A stretch of DNA of 8,085 nt from Cryomorphaceae bacterium. Its GTDB lineage: Bacteria; Bacteroidota; Bacteroidia; Flavobacteriales_D; Crocinitomicaceae. A model generated the notes under the pieces. The model had not been told where the DNA came from, did not search any database, and saw only the letters and a program-made list of their open reading frames with translations. Made by a program: the position numbers and the translations under genes. This document shows, one piece after another, positions 1-7,800 of the stretch (its first letter is position 1; every line of letters begins with the position of its first letter). Where the stretch lies: NCBI GenBank assembly GCA_027485365.1, contig JAIXRD010000019.1:1-8085 (forward strand), read 5' to 3'.

Positions 1-228
1 ACCGGGATAAAGTGTATTGCGGTAAGTGGAGGCGTATCAGTAAATAGCGATTTACGAGCCAAACTTCAAGCTTGGCAAGATACAAATCCCGAGCTATCGA
101 TGCATATAGCACTGCCTTCCTATTGTACGGATAATGCGGCCATGATCGCAATTACAGGAGCATTTTTATTTGAAGCAGGAATTACACATGACCAGCAGAT
201 TTCGGCAAATGCAAAATTGCCTTGGTAA
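1..228 (+). CDS. tsaD: tRNA t6A threonylcarbamoyltransferase TsaD, C-terminal part (5' end outside window)
   Basis: Frame 1 is open from the first base to TAA at 226-228 and gives the last 75 residues of a protein cut by the left edge. Visible signatures are the glycine-rich AVSGGVSVNSDLR segment (residues 7-19 of the fragment) and YCTDNAAMIA (41-50). The latter is the conserved C-terminal motif of the TsaD/Gcp/YgjD (Kae1) family, and its Asp is a metal ligand in characterised members. The ending in KLPW fits the usual TsaD terminus. TsaD is cytoplasmic and, with TsaB and TsaE, transfers the threonylcarbamoyl group from threonylcarbamoyl-AMP to A37 of tRNAs reading ANN codons. The fragment shows no frameshift and appears intact. 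The next gene starts 51 nt downstream on the same strand, so read-through into it is possible. The family call is firm; the missing N-terminal part cannot be judged. Confidence 0.93.
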   Translation, partial: TGIKCIAVSGGVSVNSDLRAKLQAWQDTNPELSMHIALPSYCTDNAAMIAITGAFLFEAGITHDQQISANAKLPW

Positions 229-233
229 ATTTG
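226..233 (+). promoter_or_regulatory. possible Bacteroidota -7 promoter element
   Basis: TAAATTTG matches the Bacteroidota -7 consensus TAnnTTTG exactly. It overlaps the tsaD stop codon and lies 46 nt before the ATG at 280. A -33 partner is weak: the best candidate is TTTC at 200-203, 22 nt upstream. An eight-base degenerate motif will occur by chance in AT-rich DNA, so this is only a candidate promoter for the 280-4829 gene cluster. Confidence 0.22.
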
Positions 234-259
234 GAAGTTTAGAAAAATTTCCTAACTTC
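234..259 (+). other. imperfect hairpin between tsaD and the next gene
   Basis: GAAGTTTAG (234-242) and CTAACTTC (252-259) are inverted repeats that pair fully apart from one bulged T; the 9-nt loop is A/T-rich. There is no T-run straight after the right arm, so this is not a classical intrinsic terminator. It sits just after the tsaD stop and about 20 nt before the next start codon. It could attenuate read-through or form structure in the 5' leader if transcription starts just upstream. It may also be chance pairing. Confidence 0.3.
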
Positions 260-279
260 AGAGAACCAAACTCACTACT

Positions 280-555
280 ATGTTTTTAGAAATCCAAGAA
301 ATCCAAAAGGAGCAGGTTACAAATTGCACCTATGAAAAACTCAGCTCCATTGAACAGGAAGCTAATTTGCGGCAAAAACTACATAAAGCCATGATTTTAG
401 GAAATACCCATCGGGGTAAAGTAGAAATCATTTTTTGTGATGATGATGGATTAAAAAAGGTACACACCACTATTTGGGCCAAAGGAGAGCAGTTCATCAC
501 ACTGAAAGGTGGGGTTTGGATTCCAATTTCTAAAATTGTAGATATAATTTTTTAA
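280..555 (+). CDS. small conserved-looking protein of unknown function
   Basis: This is a 91-residue protein without signal peptide, membrane segment or cysteine motif (C16 and C53 only), so it is probably cytoplasmic. Residues 1-40 are charged and likely helical. Residues about 41-91 look like a compact beta-rich domain: GKVEIIF (46-52), an acidic turn CDDDG (53-57), KKVHTTIWA (59-67), then LKGGVWIPISKIVDIIF (75-91). The alternating hydrophobic pattern and the GG-V-IPI-I-I ending resemble short uncharacterised proteins I associate with Flavobacteriia, but I cannot name a family. The ATG at 280 is the first in-frame start after the upstream region; a start at M38 would remove the N-terminal helix and is less likely. 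It ends 9 nt before the next gene, which suggests co-transcription with the Dsb genes. No function is assigned. Confidence 0.75.
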   Translation: MFLEIQEIQKEQVTNCTYEKLSSIEQEANLRQKLHKAMILGNTHRGKVEIIFCDDDGLKKVHTTIWAKGEQFITLKGGVWIPISKIVDIIF

Positions 556-564
556 CTTCGCGAC

Positions 565-1014
565 ATGCGTCGTGTTGTTACTATCCTATCCTTTATTCTT
601 TGCCTATTATCTAATGTTGTTGAGCTTCAAGCTCAAAATCATGTAACTTGGAATGCTTCATGGGATAAGCAATCCGGAATGGTAATTATACGAGGTAACA
701 TTGAACCCACGTGGCATTTATATTCGCCTCAAACTGATCCAAACCTCGGACCAATCGCGTTAAGTGTGACGTTTGAAAAAAATAAGGGGATCAAAAAAAT
801 CGGGAGTTTAGAATTTTTAACAGCACCCGTTGCGCATCAAGATGACAATTTTGGGGGAATGGTTTATATTTGGGAGAACGTAGTTGAAATACGCCAAGCC
901 TTTCGAATTAAAAAAAGCGGCGCATTAAAACTTACAGTAAACTACATGATTTGCGACGAAACGAAGTGTATTCCTCCAATCGATGTGCCGATAACCATTC
1001 AAATTAATAATTAA
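565..1014 (+). CDS. periplasmic protein with a DsbD N-terminal (alpha)-like domain
   Basis: This 149-residue protein starts with a signal peptide: basic RR at 2-3, a hydrophobic stretch about 5-18 and a likely cleavage near LQA-Q (21-24). The rest matches the DsbD-alpha / disulfide-corrector domain type (Pfam PF11412 style). It has a beta-rich body with WHLYSP at 50-55 and a terminal YMICDETKCIPP motif (127-138), with cysteines at 130 and 135. In E. coli DsbD the equivalent pair (C103/C109) accepts electrons from the membrane domain and passes them to periplasmic partners. Here the domain stands alone, without a membrane or thioredoxin part, and lies 2 nt upstream of a complete dsbD that carries its own copy. 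It probably acts as a soluble periplasmic electron carrier or partner for DsbD. The domain call is good; the partner role is inferred from position. The start is fixed by the signal peptide. Confidence 0.85.
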   Translation: MRRVVTILSFILCLLSNVVELQAQNHVTWNASWDKQSGMVIIRGNIEPTWHLYSPQTDPNLGPIALSVTFEKNKGIKKIGSLEFLTAPVAHQDDNFGGMVYIWENVVEIRQAFRIKKSGALKLTVNYMICDETKCIPPIDVPITIQINN

Positions 1015-1016
1015 CT

Positions 1017-3059
1017 ATGAGGTATTTTTTATCTACCTGCTTGATACTTTTAAGCTTAGCGACATTTGCACAAGGTTCTTGGCAAGACAATATAAAATGG
1101 AAATTTAGCATAGAAAAAATCGACAGTACTCATGCGTATATTGTTGGTAAAGCGACACTTCTAAACCATTTTCATATTTTCTCAGTAAATCACGACCCAA
1201 AAAAGGCAGATTACACGGGAACACCTACAACCTTTGATATCAAAGCCAATAAGAATTTCAAATTAATCGGGAAACTCAAAGATGGCAGTGCACCTAAAAA
1301 GTTTGTTGATGAATTAGGTGAACAATTGTATTTTGAAGGAAGCGCTACCTTTAAACAGCAAATTGAAATACTAAGCAACGAGGCGTTTAGCATCCCTTTC
1401 ACCTATAGTTTTCAAATCTGTGATGCAGCGGGATGTATATTCCCTCCTGCTCAAGACGCAACAGTTAAAATAAGTGGCTATAAAAGTGCATTATCTTCCG
1501 CTAATGTTCCCCAAGAAACAACACAAGACACCAGCACAACCACTGCATCTTCAGGCGACAACACCACTGGAGACACCATGGATCAGAAAGAAGACAAAGA
1601 AAGTGCACCAAAAAAACCAAACACCCTATGGTGGACGTTTTGGGCAGGATTTGGTGGTGGTTTATTTGCCTTGTTAACACCATGTATGTTTCCGATGATC
1701 CCCATGACCGTAACGTTCTTTACTAAACAATCTAAAACAAGAGCAGAAGGAATCATCAAAGCACTTGTTTATGGTGTGTCAATTGTTGTAATCTATGTGA
1801 CTTCGGGCATTTTATTTACAGCAGTTTTAGGAACCACGGGACTAAATGACCTATCCACTAACATTTGGATGAACCTCGTGTTCTTTGCAATTTTTATGGT
1901 TTTCGCTTTCTCGTTTCTTGGAGCCTTTGAAATTCAATTACCAAGCAAATGGGTTAACAAAATGGATAAGCAAGCAGACAGAGGTGGATATATTGGCATC
2001 TTCTTTATGGCATTCACCTTAGGCTTGGTTTCTTTTTCTTGTACCGGTCCAATCATTGGGAGCCTCTTAGTTACCGCATCAACCACTGGGTCCTACCTTA
2101 CCCCTGCTATGGGCATGGGTGGATTTTCGCTTGCCTTGGCTATTCCATTTACCTTGTTCGCAATTTTCCCAAGTTGGTTAAATTCGCTACCACAATCCGG
2201 GGGATGGTTGAATTCGGTTAAAGTAGTGCTGGGATTGCTTGAAATCGCTTTAGCGATGAAATTTTTATCAGCTGTGGATATGGCCTACCACTGGGATATA
2301 TTAACCCGTGAGTGGTTTGTTGGATCTTGGTTTGTGATTTTTATGATTATGGGACTTTATCTCCTCGGAAAGATTCGTTTCTCTCACGATTCCCCAGTAG
2401 AAAAATTAAGCGTTCCAAGGTTCATGTTTGCGTTTATTGCCCTTGTATTCTCTGTTTACCTATTTACCGGAATGTTCGGACACCCATTGAAATTAATCGA
2501 TGGGATTGCTCCTCCAAGAACCCATTCAGAGGATAATTTCCGCTTCAATAATGGCGGACTTGATACCGGAGTAAAACAAGATTCAATTACCGATAAATAT
2601 GCTGCAGAGATGCATCCAGTGGGTGATGGTTCCATCTTGGTATTCCATGATTTATATCAAGGACGTGCCTATGCCAAAGAACGAAATCTACCAATTCTTA
2701 TGGATTTCACCGGACATGCTTGTCAGAATTGTCGTAAAACAGAATCTACCGTATGGACCAATGACGAAATCCGCCCCTTACTCCAAAAGAATTTCGTGAT
2801 TATTTCGCTGTATGTTGACGACCACGAACCGCTACCTGAAGGCGAACAGCGATATTCTAAAGAACTTGGTGGGAAAATTCGCGACGTTGGGAATAAATGG
2901 GCCGAGTATGAAGTAATTAATTACAAAAGCTTCCAACAACCGCTCTATGTGGTAACCGATCATGAAGGCAAAGACCTTACTGAAACCATTGGTTATACGC
3001 CCGAAATTGATAGTTACAAGAAATTCTTATTGAAAGGAATACGAAAATTCAACCAGTAA
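1017..3059 (+). CDS. dsbD: thiol:disulfide interchange protein DsbD (protein-disulfide reductase)
   Basis: This 680-residue inner-membrane protein would move reducing equivalents from cytoplasmic thioredoxin to the periplasm. All three DsbD parts are present. After a signal peptide (about 1-18, cleavage near TFA-Q) comes an alpha domain (about 22-153) with QICDAAGCIFPP at 133-144 and cysteines 135 and 140. A 45-residue Ser/Thr/Lys/Glu-rich linker (about 156-201) follows. The beta domain (about 205-486) has roughly eight membrane segments and the redox cysteines C223 in LLTPCMFPM and C342 in SFSCTGP. The C-terminal thioredoxin-like gamma domain (about 540-680) carries the CQNC active site at 569-572. 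These six cysteines correspond to the three pairs of E. coli DsbD. Likely clients are isomerase-type disulfide proteins or cytochrome c maturation; none is encoded here. The start lies 2 nt after the previous stop, and the stop abuts the topB ATG. Confidence 0.96.
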   Translation: MRYFLSTCLILLSLATFAQGSWQDNIKWKFSIEKIDSTHAYIVGKATLLNHFHIFSVNHDPKKADYTGTPTTFDIKANKNFKLIGKLKDGSAPKKFVDELGEQLYFEGSATFKQQIEILSNEAFSIPFTYSFQICDAAGCIFPPAQDATVKISGYKSALSSANVPQETTQDTSTTTASSGDNTTGDTMDQKEDKESAPKKPNTLWWTFWAGFGGGLFALLTPCMFPMIPMTVTFFTKQSKTRAEGIIKALVYGVSIVVIYVTSGILFTAVLGTTGLNDLSTNIWMNLVFFAIFMVFAFSFLGAFEIQLPSKWVNKMDKQADRGGYIGIFFMAFTLGLVSFSCTGPIIGSLLVTASTTGSYLTPAMGMGGFSLALAIPFTLFAIFPSWLNSLPQSGGWLNSVKVVLGLLEIALAMKFLSAVDMAYHWDILTREWFVGSWFVIFMIMGLYLLGKIRFSHDSPVEKLSVPRFMFAFIALVFSVYLFTGMFGHPLKLIDGIAPPRTHSEDNFRFNNGGLDTGVKQDSITDKYAAEMHPVGDGSILVFHDLYQGRAYAKERNLPILMDFTGHACQNCRKTESTVWTNDEIRPLLQKNFVIISLYVDDHEPLPEGEQRYSKELGGKIRDVGNKWAEYEVINYKSFQQPLYVVTDHEGKDLTETIGYTPEIDSYKKFLLKGIRKFNQ

Positions 3060-4829
3060 ATGAAACTGTGCATTGCGGAAAAACCGAGTGTCGCACGAGA
3101 TTTGGCTCAAATCCTTGGTGCATCCACTCGGAAAGAGGGGTATTTTGAAGGAAATGGGTATTGGGTGAGTTGGACCTTTGGTCATTTGTGTACGCTGAAA
3201 GAACCTGAAGATTATAACCCAAACTGGAAACAGTGGCGGGTTGAGGATTTACCAATTTCTCCTGAACAATTTGGAATTAAAGTAATCAAAGACGAAGGCG
3301 TACAGCGACAATTCAATGTACTCAAATCCTTGGTAGCTCAATGTGAAGAAGTGATAAATTGTGGGGATGCGGGACAAGAAGGCGAATTGATTCAACGTTG
3401 GGTCCTCTTGAAAGCAGGTTGTAAAGTACCGGTTAAACGCTTGTGGATTTCTTCCTTAACTGATGAAGCCATTAAAGAAGGCTTTTCTAAGCTTAAAAAT
3501 GGTGAAGAATTCGATAACTTGTTTGCCGCAGGAAATTCACGTGCCATTGGCGATTGGATGCTAGGGATCAATGGAACACGACTCTACACCAAAAAATTTG
3601 CGCCAGCAAAAATGACCTTATCCGTTGGTAGAGTACAAACCCCTACCCTCGCCATGATTGTACAACGGCAGAAGGAAATCAATGCATTTAAATCTGAAAC
3701 CTATTGGGAGCTTAAAACGATGTATAGAGAAACAGAGTTTCTTTGTCAAATTGATCGCTTAAAGTCGGAAGAAAAAGCTAAAAAAGGCGTGGAATACCTG
3801 AAAGATAAACCCTTTAAAATCACCTCTTTTGAACAAAAGGAAGGGAAAGAAGGAAATCCGAGATTGTACGACTTAACTTCATTGCAAGTAGATGGAAACA
3901 AGCGTTATGGTTTCAGTGCCGATGAAACACTCAAGCATGTTCAAAGCCTTTACGAGAAAAAATTGGTGACCTATCCACGGGTTGATACCACCTACCTCTC
4001 CGAAGATCTTCACCCCAAAATACCCAATGTATTAAAAGGGCTAAGAGATTACAGTAGATTTACTGAATCATTGTTGGAAAAACCCATTCCTAAAACAAAA
4101 GCTATTTTCGACAACAGCAAGGTAACCGACCACCACGCTATTATTCCTACCGGAATCGTTCCATCTGGAATTTCTCCTGATGAACATAAAATATATGACT
4201 TAATCGCTCGCAGGTTAATTGCTGCGTTTTATCCGGAATGTAAGGTTTCAAATACCGCCGTAATGGGTCAAGTAGATCAATTAACATTTAAAGCAACTGG
4301 TAAGCAGGTTTTAGATAAAGGTTGGCGTGTGGTATATGAAGACCTCGATCAAAAAGTTCAGAAAAAAGGGGAGTCTGAAGATAAAATCTTACCCATATTC
4401 ACGGAAGGAGAAGAAGGTCCGCATGAACCCTTCATGCACCAAGGAAAAACCTCAGCACCAAAACCCTACACGGAAGCGACCCTTCTAAGAGCTATGGAAA
4501 CCGCTGGAAAACTGGTTGAGGATGAAGAAATGCGGGAATTAATGAAGGAAAATGGAATTGGAAGGCCCTCTACCCGATCCGCCATTATTGAAACCTTATT
4601 CAAACGAAAATACATCGAAAAAAAGAAAAAGAACCTCATTGCTACCGATACCGGCATGCATTTGATTGACACCATTAAAAACGACCTGCTCAAAAGCCCT
4701 GAACTTACCGGACAATGGGAACATAAATTACGTCAAATGGAACGTGGGTTATATGACCCTAAGCAATTCAAAGCAGAGCTTTTTCAAATGGTCCGTGAAA
4801 TTACCGATGAAGTAATCTTTGGGAATTAA
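3060..4829 (+). CDS. topB: type IA DNA topoisomerase, topoisomerase III (TopB) type
   Basis: This 589-residue enzyme would relax or decatenate DNA by passing strands through a transient single-strand break. The N-terminal Toprim domain begins CIAEKPSVARDLA (4-16, E7 the metal-binding Glu) and includes NCGDAGQEGELI (100-111). The canonical DxD of topoisomerase I is DAG here, a form I associate with the TopB branch. Further type IA signatures are SVGRVQTPTL (188-197), the active-site VTYPRVDTTYL (303-313) with catalytic Y305 and R307, DHHAIIPT (357-364) and GIGRPSTR (499-506). The protein ends soon after the core, with no C-terminal cysteine clusters, so the zinc-ribbon tail found in many type IA enzymes is absent. 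The ATG directly follows the dsbD TAA (TAAATG), and the conserved MKLCIAEKPS opening fixes this start. The stop overlaps that of the convergent protease gene. The family call is firm; any specific role, such as decatenation or work with a RecQ helicase, is family inference. Confidence 0.95.
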   Translation: MKLCIAEKPSVARDLAQILGASTRKEGYFEGNGYWVSWTFGHLCTLKEPEDYNPNWKQWRVEDLPISPEQFGIKVIKDEGVQRQFNVLKSLVAQCEEVINCGDAGQEGELIQRWVLLKAGCKVPVKRLWISSLTDEAIKEGFSKLKNGEEFDNLFAAGNSRAIGDWMLGINGTRLYTKKFAPAKMTLSVGRVQTPTLAMIVQRQKEINAFKSETYWELKTMYRETEFLCQIDRLKSEEKAKKGVEYLKDKPFKITSFEQKEGKEGNPRLYDLTSLQVDGNKRYGFSADETLKHVQSLYEKKLVTYPRVDTTYLSEDLHPKIPNVLKGLRDYSRFTESLLEKPIPKTKAIFDNSKVTDHHAIIPTGIVPSGISPDEHKIYDLIARRLIAAFYPECKVSNTAVMGQVDQLTFKATGKQVLDKGWRVVYEDLDQKVQKKGESEDKILPIFTEGEEGPHEPFMHQGKTSAPKPYTEATLLRAMETAGKLVEDEEMRELMKENGIGRPSTRSAIIETLFKRKYIEKKKKNLIATDTGMHLIDTIKNDLLKSPELTGQWEHKLRQMERGLYDPKQFKAELFQMVREITDEVIFGN

Positions 4830-7800
4830 TCCTGTTTCACAAAAGGCTTAACAGACTTGGTACCATCGCCAAAGCTGGCTACAACCCGATACGTACCTCG
4901 TGCCAAACCACTAATATTAAGGTAAGAAAGCGAGCTAAGAATTGGACATTCCAACACCACCCGACCTGCAGCATCCACTATTGATACAGATTGAGCAATG
5001 CCATAGGTGAACTCAACATTCAAGCCCTCGTTCGCTGGATTTGGATAAAGCAACCAATTACTTCCGTTGAGTTCCGTTAAAGAGGCATTATCTGCTATCA
5101 CTTCAAACGTCGTGGTGTCCGAACAATTGGCATTTGATGCAACTAAGGTTACGGTGTAAACACCAGGAACACTATAAGTATGTGAAGGAGAAAATCCATT
5201 CGATGAATTATTATTCCCAAAATCCCAAGCATATTGATTGGCATTCAAACAACTATTGGCAGAAACAGTAGCCGTCATCCCTAAGGTATTCATCGTGGCA
5301 TTTGCGGTAACTTCATCCATAATTAATTGAACAGGGGTTCTTGGACTTATACATGGATCTTTAACCACTTCCCAGTCATAGAAATAATAATAAAATGCCC
5401 CTCCTGCGCTTGAACCTGTGATGGAAACCAAGCCCGGAATCTGATAAGGAAATACAACACCGGCATTATTACGATACAAATTCATCTGCGCCCCACCCAT
5501 TCGATAATTTACCCCAGGTTCCACATGAAAGTTTAGTGAAATCCGCGAACCTCCAGCAGGAATATTTAAAAACCTAGAATCTAACTGATTACCGCTCGCA
5601 TCCCATAAGGTAATTGTACGATCTCCAGCTGCACCTGCATTTACCCATGCAGAAACAATCGTTAGGGGTTCATTAACCGTGAATATCATGTATTGCGTGC
5701 TCGCGTTATTATGCTGTCCGCCTGTACCAAAGGAATTATTTAATGGTCCTAGGTATTGAGAAAGATTGTTCTCAACAGACTCTATCCAAACCGTATCGGT
5801 TTGTTGTAAAAAGGTGGAATAACTCGGCCCTGTCGTCAATAAGTTTCCATCAAACTCAGCATCAAAATAGGACATACTGCCGTTTGCCGTCGCATTAACC
5901 GTTACTGAATCAGGGGAACAAATAATCACATCTGCAGAGAGAGGAGCATCCGGACGATTAATTGTGATATACTGAGCAAAGCTGATGGTATCTGTACCGA
6001 AGGCATTTCCAGCAATCAAGGTAACTGTAAACTGACCGTCTTGCGTATACACATGACTGGGAAATTGAAGTGATGAAGTACCTCCATCTCCAAAATCCCA
6101 AGCCCAACTTGTTGGACCACCAGTAGATTGATCATAAAAATCAATATCCCCAGTACAACTAGTAACCGCGTTGGCCTGAAAATCAGCTACCGGTGGATTG
6201 GTAGGTATTTGACATGCCCATGTCATAACAAATCCGGCATTGGTCACATAGGTATCAGAAAAAAACTTCAAGTTAACGGCACCATAGGTTGAATTAATCA
6301 CCCCTGCATTCGGGAGCGTATTTCCTGTATATTGACCGATTAAAGGACTCGTATTGTTCGGACCGTCGTAGATGTATAAGTAATCATAATTGGCTTCTAA
6401 ATCGAAGCTTGAGAAATTAAGGGTAATACTCGCTGCCCCAATTGGCGCAATGGTAATCTCACTGGTTACAAGATCTTGATAATTAGCTGCCGCGCCCCCT
6501 GGATCGAATAAGGTTCCTGTGCATGATGTTTGCGTTTGATTTAATCCTGCCGGATTCATAGTTATTGCACATGGCAAGCTTGGGTCCACATTAATGTAGT
6601 CTACCAAGACCAAGGTATCTGTACCACACGCCCCACCACTGGCAATTAAGGAAACAGAATACAAGCCTGGATTTTGATAAGTATGCGAAGGGTTTAACGC
6701 AGACGATGTAGTGCCGTCTCCAAAATTCCATTGAAAGGAACCTGCATTAAAACTCTCGTTCGTGAAATTGACCAATGCCGGTGACTGACAATAATCTTGA
6801 AAAGCTGTAGAGAAATCTGCATTGACTGTATAGGAAAAGGCAGGTCCCACCCCTACCGCATACCATGCGTTGGTAGTACTCATTACCTCCGGAGAACATG
6901 CACCAAACAAATCAATCGCAGATTGAACTGCATAAAAACGTGCATCTTGATAATCTGAATTTGGTGTTAAATAAAAGGTATTGTTGCGAAATGCGATGCG
7001 CGCTGCATCCACAATACCTAGGCCGCTTACATTGTATGCATTATTGATATCGTTGGTGCCCGTTCCACCCACTGTAAGTAAATAAAACCAAAAATTCTGA
7101 ACCCCAGAATTCGTATGAACACCTCCATTATCTTGGGTACCGGTGTAATAGTTGGTACCTAAATAGGTATCCGGATCGGCAAAGGCACTTGGATTACTCA
7201 TGCTTCGGATTCCGTTGCCATTGGGTGTGGCATCTTCCCCCATAATCCAATTCAATACATTGTTGTTAGCAAAAGCCTCTACGGAAACACCAAAAATATC
7301 TGAAAACGATTCATTCAAGGCACCTGATTCATTCGCGTATACCAAATTGGAGGTATTTGAAGTCAAACCATGCGCAATTTCGTGAGCTGTAATGTCAATC
7401 GCCGTAAGTGGCGTGAAGGTAGTTCCGTTTCCATCTCCATAAGTCATGCGCTGTCCATCCCAAAAAGCATTGTTGTAATTGGTATTGTAATGCATGTAGC
7501 TTTTCAATAAAAATCCATTCCCGTCAATGCTATTTCGGTTGTGGATTTGCCAAAAATAATCATAGGTCATTTCCGCTCCCCAATGCGCATCACCGGCAAA
7601 ATGGTCTTGATTGACCGTATTATTCCAATAATTATCCGCATCAATAAAATCAACTGCTGCTCCATAATTCGACGTGTTATTCAAGTCAAAGGTTTGAATT
7701 CCATTTCCTCTTCCAGTTTCACGCAGCCTAAATTGAGAGGCAAAATAATCTGCCACCATCACGCGATTACCGGAATAGGCTGTAACCGCAATACCGTTGC

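Noticed and set aside
1474..1677. 67-codon plus-strand frame overlapping the DsbD linker
   Set aside because: It is an out-of-frame reading of the low-complexity linker between the alpha and beta domains of DsbD, with no start context or domain.
4466..4693. 75-codon open frame on the minus strand inside topB
   Set aside because: It is antisense to the conserved GIGRPSTR region of TopB; its phenylalanine run is the complement of the lysine-rich KRKYIEKKKKN stretch.
4826..6826. Direct DNA repeats suggesting recent duplication of the PKD domains
   Set aside because: The three PKD copies are similar only as proteins; their DNA is clearly diverged, so there is no sign of recent tandem duplication.
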